The notes beneath the pieces are model-generated. The model did not search any database. It was not told where the DNA came from and saw only the letters and a program-made list of their open reading frames with translations. Shown here one piece after another: positions 1-5,669 of a DNA stretch of 8,025 nucleotides. Origin of the DNA: an uncultured Holophagales bacterium (GTDB lineage: Bacteria > Acidobacteriota > Thermoanaerobaculia > UBA5066). The translations under genes and the position numbers were made by a program. The stretch spans positions 1 through 8,025 of the forward strand of contig CALMDF010000134.1 in the NCBI GenBank assembly GCA_937864895.1. The letters are read 5' to 3'. Each line of letters starts with the position of its first letter. The first letter of the stretch is position 1.

Positions 1-3000
1 CCGGCGGCCCCGCCGGCTTCCGCCCCGTCGCTGGACGACACGGAGGAGCTGCCTCTCCCGCCGGCCGTCCCGCCTCCTCCCCCCCCGGCACCCCAGGCGC
101 CTTCCCCGGCGCCTCCGCCGCTCCCCCCGCCAGGCGAGGCGTCGCGCCGCCCCCCTGTCCTCCCGCAGCCCGCCGCGTCGCCGCCGGCCGCGCCCCGCCC
201 GCCGGTCACGCCGTCGAGGCCTCCGGCGGCCCCGGCGCCCCCGAAGGCGCCCAGGCCCCCTTTCGACTGGGAGAACCTCGTCGGCGTCAAGCTGTTCTCG
301 TGGGTCGCGGGCGTCATGCTCGTCGTGGCGGCGGTCTCCTTCCTGCGCTACTCGATCGACCACGGCTGGCTCACGCCGCCGCTCCGGATGGCGATCGGCC
401 TCCTGACCGGGATCGCGCTCCTCGTCGTGTGCGAGATGAGAGCCGCAAGGAGGTACCCGGTCACGGCGAATGCCCTCGACGGGGCGGCCATCGCCGTCCT
501 CTTTTCGACCTTCTTCGCCTCGCACGCGCTCTGGAAGCTCGTCCCCGCGATCCCGACGTTCGGCCTCATGGCCCTCGTGACGGCCGTCGCGGTCCTCCTG
601 TCCGTGAGGCGCGACTCCATCTTCATCGCCCTCCTCGGGCTCGTCGGAGGCTTCGCGACGCCGGCTCTCCTGTCGACCGGGGAGGACCGCCCCTTCGGAC
701 TCTTCGGCTACCTCCTCCTCCTGAACGCCGGCCTCGCCTGGGTCGCGCACCGGAAGAAGTGGCCGGTCCTGACCGTCCTCTGCGCGATCCTGACGGCGAT
801 CTACCAGTGGGGCTGGGTCGCGAAGTTCCTTACCGACGGAAAGCTCGGCCTCGCGGCCGGGATCTTCCTCGTCTTCCCGCTCGTCCTCTACGCGGCCCTC
901 GCGCTCGGGAAGCCCGAGGAGAAGGGGCCGGAAGGGAAGGCCTCCCTCTTCGAGGGTTCGGCGCACCTCGCGGGCCTCCTGCCGCTCGTCTTCGCCATCT
1001 TCCTGGCGGCCGTGCCCGCCTACGGGGCGAGGTTCGAGCTCCTCTTCGGGTTCCTCTTCCTCCTCGCGGCGGGGCTCTTCGCCGTGGCGGTCTGGCGGGG
1101 GCCCTCGACGCTCCACCTCGCCGGGGGGCTCGCGTCGCTCCTCGTCTTCGCCGTCTGGGCGTTCCGAAGCTACACGCCGGCGGCCTGGCCCCTCGTCCTG
1201 GCGTTCCTCTCGCTCTTCGTCGTCTTCTTCCTCGCCGCGCCGCTCGCCGCCGGGAAGGCGGGGCGGCCGCTCGACGCGGCCGGCCGGAAGGCCGTCTACG
1301 CGGCGCCGCTCCTCCTGGCGCTCGCCCCGGTCCTCGTCGCGGAGGAGGCGCGCGCGGCCTCGCCGGGCCTCCTCTTCGCCGCCGTCTTCGTCCTCCTCGC
1401 GCTCTGCGCCGCGTACGCGGTCTTCCACGAGGAGGGAGGCGTCTTCTTCGCCGGGGCCTTCTTCGCCCTCCTCGCCGAGGCGCTCTGGTCGGCGAAGCAC
1501 CTGACGCCGGAGAGGCTCCTCCCCGGGCTCGCGCTCTACGGCGTCTTCTCTCTCTTCTACCTCGGCGTCCCGCTCCTGGCGCGCCGCTTCGGGAAGGAGC
1601 TGAAGCCCGGGGGCCTGTCGGTCGTCCTCCTCTACGCCGCGCTCGCCCTCCTTCTCTTCCTCGCGGCGGGGCCGGTGGCCGCCTCGGCGCTCTGGGGGCT
1701 CGCGCTCCTCCTCGCCGTCCTGAACGTCGGCCTCTTCGCGGAAGGGGCGACGGGGCGTTTCCCGGTGGCGACGATCCTCGGCGTCCTCCTCTCGTGGGGC
1801 GTCCTCGCCGTCTGGTGGATGACGGTTCCCCTGGGCCCCGTCCTCGTCCCGGCGCTCCTCGTCGTCCTCGGCTTCGCCCTCGTCGTCGTCGGCGGGAGCG
1901 CCTTCACCCGGGCGAAGACGGGCGCCGACGCCGCGGCCGGGCCGAACGGGATCCACCTCGGCCTCGTGGGCCACCTCTTCCTCCTCTTCGTCGCCACCCA
2001 GCCGGCGCTCGCCGCACCGCCGTGGCCGCTCCTCGGGATCCTCCTCGTCCTCGACCTGGCGCTCGCGGCCGCCGCGTTCGCGACGGGCGTCGGGGCCCTC
2101 CTCGCGGCCGCCCTCGTCCTCTCCGAGGTCGTCCTCCTCGTCTTCGTCTCGGCGGTCCCCTCCGCCCCGTGGCCGACGGTGGCCGTCGTCTCGGCCCTCG
2201 CCGTCGCCGCCCTCGGCCTCCTCGGGCGTCTCCTCGCGCCGCGATCGCCGAAGGGAGGCGAGGCGCTCCGCGCCGCCGTGGCGCAGGGAGCCGCCGCGGC
2301 GCTCCTCCTGGGCCAGGTCGTCGCGCTCTTCGCCGGCGCCCGCCAGGAGCGCCCGGAGCTCCCGCTCCTCGCCGTGACGCACCTCCTCCTCGCGGGTGCC
2401 CTGCTCGGCGTCGCGACGCTCGAGAGGTGGCACGGCCTCGCGGTCGGCGCCGCGTTCATCTCGTTCCTCGCGGTCCACCTCTGGGGAGACTCGGCGCCGC
2501 CGGGCGCGGACCTCGCCGTCCCACGCCTCCTCTTCGCCGGGCTCCTCTGGCTCCTCTTCCTCTGCCACCCGCCGCTGGCCGCCCGCCGCGCCCGCGCCGC
2601 GAGGGCGCCCTGGGTCGCCGCCGTCCTCGCGAGCGCCGCGTTCTTCCTGCTCGGTCGCGCGAGCTTCGGCGAGGCGGGCTGGGACGGGTTCGTCGGCGTC
2701 CTGCCGGTCGGGATCGCCGCGGCGCTCGCTCTCCTCCTCTCCACCCTCCTCCGGGTGGAGCCGCCGGAAGCCCGCGACCTCGGCCGGCTCGCCCTCGTGG
2801 CGGGCGCCGCGCTCGCCTTCGTGACGGTCGCGATCCCGCTCCAGCTCGACAAGGAGTGGATCACCATCGGCTGGGCCCTCGAGGCGGCGGCGCTCTCGTG
2901 GCTCTACACCCGCGTCCCGCACCGCGGGCTTCTCCTCGCGGCGGCGGCCCTCTCGGGCGTCGTCTTCGTCCGGCTCGTCCTGAACGACGCGGTCCTCTCG

Positions 3001-3516
3001 TACCACGAGCGGAGCGCGACGCCGATCCTGAACTGGTACCTCTACACGTACCTCGTCGCGGCGGCGGCGCTCTTCGTCGCGGCCCGCTTCCTGCGCGGCA
3101 CCGCCGACGAGCTCGCGGGGGGGCGCCTGCGCGCCTCGTCCGTGAAGGTGACGCTCGGGACGATCCTCCTCTTCGCCCTCGTGAACATCGAGATCGCCGA
3201 CTGGTTCGCGACCGGTCCGGTCGTCACGTTCAACCTCGCGGGCGGGGCCTCGCTCGCGGAGGACCTCGCCTACACGCTCGCCTGGGCCGTCTTCGGCGTC
3301 GGGCTCCTCGCCGCCGGAATCGCGGGCCGCAGCCGCGCGGCCCGGGTCGCCGCGCTCGCCCTCCTCGTCGTGACCGTCCTGAAGGCGTTCCTGCACGACC
3401 TGGCCCGGCTCGGCGGTCTCTACCGGGTCGCGTCGTTCGTCGGCCTCGCGATTTCCCTGGCGCTCGTCGCCGTCGCGCTCCAGAAATTCGTCCTGCGTAC
3501 CCGGGAGAAGGAATGA
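1..3516 (+). CDS. DUF2339 giant polytopic membrane protein (5' end outside window)
   Basis: The frame is open from base 1 to the TGA at 3514-3516, giving 1171 visible residues; the true start lies off the left edge. Visible residues 1-88 are a low-complexity linker with 40 prolines, including six in a row at residues 24-29. From about residue 92 the protein is almost entirely hydrophobic, with roughly 35 potential membrane segments by eye separated by short Arg/Lys/Glu-rich loops. Recognisable DUF2339 stretches are VGVKLFSWVAGVML near residue 95, DKEWITIGWALEAAALSWLY near 950, and the C-terminal LKAFLHDLARLGGLYR at 1127-1142 followed by a final membrane helix. Members of the family are inner-membrane proteins of unknown function, often with an N-terminal coiled coil and Pro-rich linker; here any coiled coil would be outside the window. 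It overlaps the next gene by 4 bp, so the two are very likely co-transcribed and translationally coupled. Family assignment is fairly secure; no biochemical role can be stated. Confidence 0.88.
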   Translation, partial: PAAPPASAPSLDDTEELPLPPAVPPPPPPAPQAPSPAPPPLPPPGEASRRPPVLPQPAASPPAAPRPPVTPSRPPAAPAPPKAPRPPFDWENLVGVKLFSWVAGVMLVVAAVSFLRYSIDHGWLTPPLRMAIGLLTGIALLVVCEMRAARRYPVTANALDGAAIAVLFSTFFASHALWKLVPAIPTFGLMALVTAVAVLLSVRRDSIFIALLGLVGGFATPALLSTGEDRPFGLFGYLLLLNAGLAWVAHRKKWPVLTVLCAILTAIYQWGWVAKFLTDGKLGLAAGIFLVFPLVLYAALALGKPEEKGPEGKASLFEGSAHLAGLLPLVFAIFLAAVPAYGARFELLFGFLFLLAAGLFAVAVWRGPSTLHLAGGLASLLVFAVWAFRSYTPAAWPLVLAFLSLFVVFFLAAPLAAGKAGRPLDAAGRKAVYAAPLLLALAPVLVAEEARAASPGLLFAAVFVLLALCAAYAVFHEEGGVFFAGAFFALLAEALWSAKHLTPERLLPGLALYGVFSLFYLGVPLLARRFGKELKPGGLSVVLLYAALALLLFLAAGPVAASALWGLALLLAVLNVGLFAEGATGRFPVATILGVLLSWGVLAVWWMTVPLGPVLVPALLVVLGFALVVVGGSAFTRAKTGADAAAGPNGIHLGLVGHLFLLFVATQPALAAPPWPLLGILLVLDLALAAAAFATGVGALLAAALVLSEVVLLVFVSAVPSAPWPTVAVVSALAVAALGLLGRLLAPRSPKGGEALRAAVAQGAAAALLLGQVVALFAGARQERPELPLLAVTHLLLAGALLGVATLERWHGLAVGAAFISFLAVHLWGDSAPPGADLAVPRLLFAGLLWLLFLCHPPLAARRARAARAPWVAAVLASAAFFLLGRASFGEAGWDGFVGVLPVGIAAALALLLSTLLRVEPPEARDLGRLALVAGAALAFVTVAIPLQLDKEWITIGWALEAAALSWLYTRVPHRGLLLAAAALSGVVFVRLVLNDAVLSYHERSATPILNWYLYTYLVAAAALFVAARFLRGTADELAGGRLRASSVKVTLGTILLFALVNIEIADWFATGPVVTFNLAGGASLAEDLAYTLAWAVFGVGLLAAGIAGRSRAARVAALALLVVTVLKAFLHDLARLGGLYRVASFVGLAISLALVAVALQKFVLRTREKE
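3503..3507 (+). promoter_or_regulatory. Ribosome binding site for the DUF3999 gene, inside the upstream gene
   Basis: GGGAG lies 5 nt before the ATG at 3513, within the last codons of the DUF2339 gene, and is followed by AAGGA directly against the start. It supports the ATG at 3513, which overlaps the upstream TGA as ATGA, and therefore coupled translation. Confidence 0.55.
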
Positions 3517-5585
3517 ATCCGCCTCTGCGCCTCACCCGCCTCGCCCTTCTCGTCCTCCTCGCCGGCCTCTTCCCCGCGGCCGCCGAGGAAGGGCTCCGCC
3601 CGGCGGATCCCTCCTTCCGTTTCACGCGGGAGGTGACGCCCGGGGCCAGCGGCCCGAACCGGCTCGCCGTCGACGTCCCTCTTCTCTCGGGCGCCGGGTC
3701 GCGGTCCGGGGCGGCGCTCCTCTCCGACCTGCGCCTCGTCGCGCCCGACGGGAGCGAGGTCCCGTACCTCCTCGTGACGCCGCCGCCTCGCGAGCCGGAG
3801 TGGGTCCGTGCCTCGATCCTCCCCGTCCCGGCGACGAAGACGGCGAGCGGCTTCGAAGCCGACCTCGGCGCGCTCCACCCGATCGACCGCCTGCGGGTCT
3901 CCGGGCTCCCGGCGCCGTTCCTGAAGCGCCTCCGGCTCGAGGGGAGCGGGGACCGGGCCCGCTGGACCGTCCTCGCGGAAGAGGGGACGCTCTTCGACCT
4001 TCCCGACGAAGGGCTCTCGCGGACGGAGATCGGCTTCCCGGCGGGCGAGCACCGCTGGCTGCGCCTCGCCTGGAACGACGCCAGGAGCGGACGCGTTCCG
4101 CTCCCCGACCGGGTCGACGCCCGCCTCGCGGGCTCGGGCGGCCGCCCGGAGCCTCTCGTCGAGGAGATTCCCTTCGAGCGCCGCGCGAGCGAGCCGGGGC
4201 GAAGCCGGTTTCGGCTGAAGCTCCCGGCGGCCGGCCTGCCGATCGCGGCGATCGAGGTCCGCGTCGCAGCCGGGAACGTCCTCAGGGAGGCGCGCGTCCT
4301 CGAGTCGCGCCTGTCGGGAGGACGCCTCGTCCCGTTCGGGCTGGGCCGGGGGACGCTCCGCCGCGCCGAGCGCGACGACGCCTCCGCCGCGGAGATGACG
4401 ATCCGGGTCTCCCGTCCGGCCGAGGCCGAGATGGAGCTCGTCGTCGAGGACGCGGGGAACCCGTCCCTCGAGCCGGCGGCGGTCGCGGCCGTCCTCGAGG
4501 ACCTCCCGTGGATCTACTTCGAAAGCGCCGACGGCGCGGCCCTCTCGGCGCGCTTCGGGGCCAGCGGCAGGACCCGGCCGCGCTACGACCTCGAGGCCGT
4601 ACGCCCGGCGCTCTTGAAGGGGTCGGCGCCGCCGCCGGCGATCGCGGCCTGGGGCGACCGGCTTCCCGCCGCGGACGGCCCGGCCCCGGCCGTCCCGGGC
4701 GCCGGCATCCCCCCGGGCGCGGCTCTCGACCTCGGGGGATTCCGGGTCGTGCGAGAGCTCCCGGCGGGCCCGGCCGGGCTCACCGCCCTCCTTCTCGACG
4801 CGGCGGTCCTCGCGTCGAGCCCGAACCTCGCCGACGTGAGGATCCTCGGGGCCGACGGCCGGCAGGTCCCGTACCTCCTCGAGACGCTGGGAGAGCCCCT
4901 CGTCGTGAAGCTCGAGGCGCCGCGGAGGGCCGAGGACCCGCGGCCGCGGAGCGGTCCGGGCGAGCCGGGGCGCGTCTCGTTCCACCGGATCGACCTGCCG
5001 TACGACCGTCTCCCGGCCGCTCGCCTCGAGCTCGAGACGTCGGCACGGGTTTTCACGCGGCGCGTCGTCGTCCTCCGAGAGAGGCTCGGCGGGCGTCCGG
5101 AGACCGCGGGGACGTTCGCGGAGGTGGCCTCGGCCGCCTGGGAGAACGCGGACCCCGAACGGGAGGCGCCCGCCCTCCTCCTCGACCTGCCGCAGGGCGA
5201 AGGGAAAACGATCTACGTGTCGGTCGACGACGGGGACAACGCCCCTCTCCCGCTCGTTCGCGCCACGCTCCTCCTGCCGGCCCACCGCCTCCGCTTCGTG
5301 CGCGAGGACGGGAGCGCCCTGAGGCTCGTCTACGGGCAGGCGGGCCTCGCGCCGCCCCGCTACGACCTCGAGCTCCTCGCGCCCCGGCTCCTCGGAGCCG
5401 CCGCGGTGGAGGCGGCCCTTCCACCTCCCGCCGCCGGCACCGCGGCCCCCGTGGAGGAGAACGGGCCGAAGCTCTTCTGGGCCGTCCTCGTCGGGGCCGT
5501 CGTCGCGCTCCTCGTTCTCGTGGCGAGGCTCCTTCGCCGCGGGCCCGGGCAGCCGGAGACCGGAAAGGGCCCGGAGGGGGGGTAG
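3513..5585 (+). CDS. DUF3999 family exported, membrane-anchored protein with internal duplication
   Basis: A 690-residue protein. Residues 1-24 form a signal peptide: Arg near the N-terminus, a LALLVLLAGLF core, and an AAA|EE cleavage site. Residues 653-673 form one membrane helix followed by an Arg-rich tail (RLLRRGP), predicting a large periplasmic part and a short cytoplasmic C-terminus. The periplasmic part has two related copies. Copy 1 spans about 34-378 and copy 2 about 408-638. Shared landmarks are SEVPYLLVT (81-89) and RQVPYLLET (450-458), SEPGRSRFRLKLP and GEPGRVSFHRIDLP, and RPRYDLEAVRPALL (355-368) and PPRYDLELLAPRLL (614-627). Copy 1 also holds a segment at about 118-190 (RLEGSGDRARWTVLAEEG, then HRWLRLAWND) resembling discoidin/F5-8C-type beta domains, which copy 2 lacks. 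The family has no established function; a carbohydrate- or envelope-binding role is only suggested by the discoidin-like segment. The ATG was chosen because it precedes the signal peptide. The frame stays open upstream of it, but that is a shadow of the DUF2339 gene. Confidence 0.82.
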   Translation: MNPPLRLTRLALLVLLAGLFPAAAEEGLRPADPSFRFTREVTPGASGPNRLAVDVPLLSGAGSRSGAALLSDLRLVAPDGSEVPYLLVTPPPREPEWVRASILPVPATKTASGFEADLGALHPIDRLRVSGLPAPFLKRLRLEGSGDRARWTVLAEEGTLFDLPDEGLSRTEIGFPAGEHRWLRLAWNDARSGRVPLPDRVDARLAGSGGRPEPLVEEIPFERRASEPGRSRFRLKLPAAGLPIAAIEVRVAAGNVLREARVLESRLSGGRLVPFGLGRGTLRRAERDDASAAEMTIRVSRPAEAEMELVVEDAGNPSLEPAAVAAVLEDLPWIYFESADGAALSARFGASGRTRPRYDLEAVRPALLKGSAPPPAIAAWGDRLPAADGPAPAVPGAGIPPGAALDLGGFRVVRELPAGPAGLTALLLDAAVLASSPNLADVRILGADGRQVPYLLETLGEPLVVKLEAPRRAEDPRPRSGPGEPGRVSFHRIDLPYDRLPAARLELETSARVFTRRVVVLRERLGGRPETAGTFAEVASAAWENADPEREAPALLLDLPQGEGKTIYVSVDDGDNAPLPLVRATLLLPAHRLRFVREDGSALRLVYGQAGLAPPRYDLELLAPRLLGAAAVEAALPPPAAGTAAPVEENGPKLFWAVLVGAVVALLVLVARLLRRGPGQPETGKGPEGG

Positions 5586-5596
5586 ACTCGACCCAC
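5580..5596 (+). promoter_or_regulatory. Putative promoter (-10 element) for the kinase-like gene
   Basis: GGGTAGACTCGACCCAC contains TAGACT (5583-5588), which fits the TAnnnT -10 consensus of the housekeeping sigma factor and overlaps the stop codon of the DUF3999 gene. No convincing -35 hexamer is visible 17 nt upstream. A very similar 17-mer lies before the FHA gene at 7831-7847 (12 of 17 identical), and both are followed 7-8 nt later by CTTCAAGT. GGGT and ACCC at its flanks can pair across a 7-nt loop. The repetition is the main support; activity is inferred. Confidence 0.4.
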
Positions 5597-5597
5597 C

Positions 5598-5602
5598 GGA
5601 GG
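5598..5602 (+). promoter_or_regulatory. Shine-Dalgarno-like GGAGG before a short leader ORF
   Basis: GGAGG is 7 nt before the GTG at 5610 and 10 nt before the GTG at 5613. It is about 63 nt from the kinase-like gene's ATG, so it cannot serve that gene directly. If the TAGACT at 5583 is a -10 element, transcription would start near 5595, placing this site at the very 5' end of the message. Confidence 0.3.
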
Positions 5603-5609
5603 ACTTCAA

Positions 5610-5669
5610 GTGGTGAGCGCGCGCGTGCCGACCGTCAGAACGGCGCGGCGGGCGGGAGGGCCGAGATGA
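5610..5669 (+). CDS. Possible 19-codon leader peptide overlapping the kinase-like gene
   Basis: Starting at GTG 5610 (or GTG 5613), an open frame of 19 (or 18) codons encodes a basic peptide beginning V-V-S-A-R-V-P and ending G-G-P-R. Its TGA at 5667-5669 overlaps the ATG of the next gene as ATGA. A good GGAGG stands 7 nt upstream. This would be a typical arrangement for translational coupling or a leader-peptide control. Against it: in DNA this rich in GC a 19-codon open frame is common, the peptide has no recognisable homology, and the kinase-like gene has its own strong ribosome binding site. Confidence 0.2.
   Translation: MVSARVPTVRTARRAGGPR
5654..5660 (+). promoter_or_regulatory. Ribosome binding site of the kinase-like gene
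   Basis: GGGAGGG is placed 5 nt before the ATG at 5666. No other ATG, GTG or TTG lies in this frame in the gap after the DUF3999 gene, so it fixes the start. Confidence 0.65.

Noticed and set aside
316..3480. Long pyrimidine-rich runs of CTC/GTC/TTC-type repeats on the + strand
   Set aside because: Explained by Leu, Val and Phe codons ending in C in a very hydrophobic protein; not a separate repeat or structural element.
300..3512. Open frame extending the DUF3999 frame more than 1000 codons upstream
   Set aside because: Its translation is Arg/Pro/Gly-rich low complexity and it lies over the clear DUF2339 membrane protein in another frame; the signal peptide at 3513 marks the real start.
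3420..5609. 729-codon open frame on the minus strand opposite the DUF3999 gene
   Set aside because: Low-complexity Arg/Glu/Gly translation without domain features; stop-poor antisense frames are expected at this GC content.
3800..5665. Upstream extension of the kinase-like frame through the DUF3999 gene
   Set aside because: Translation is Arg/Pro-rich shadow; the ATG at 5666 has a strong ribosome binding site and no start codon lies in frame in the gap.
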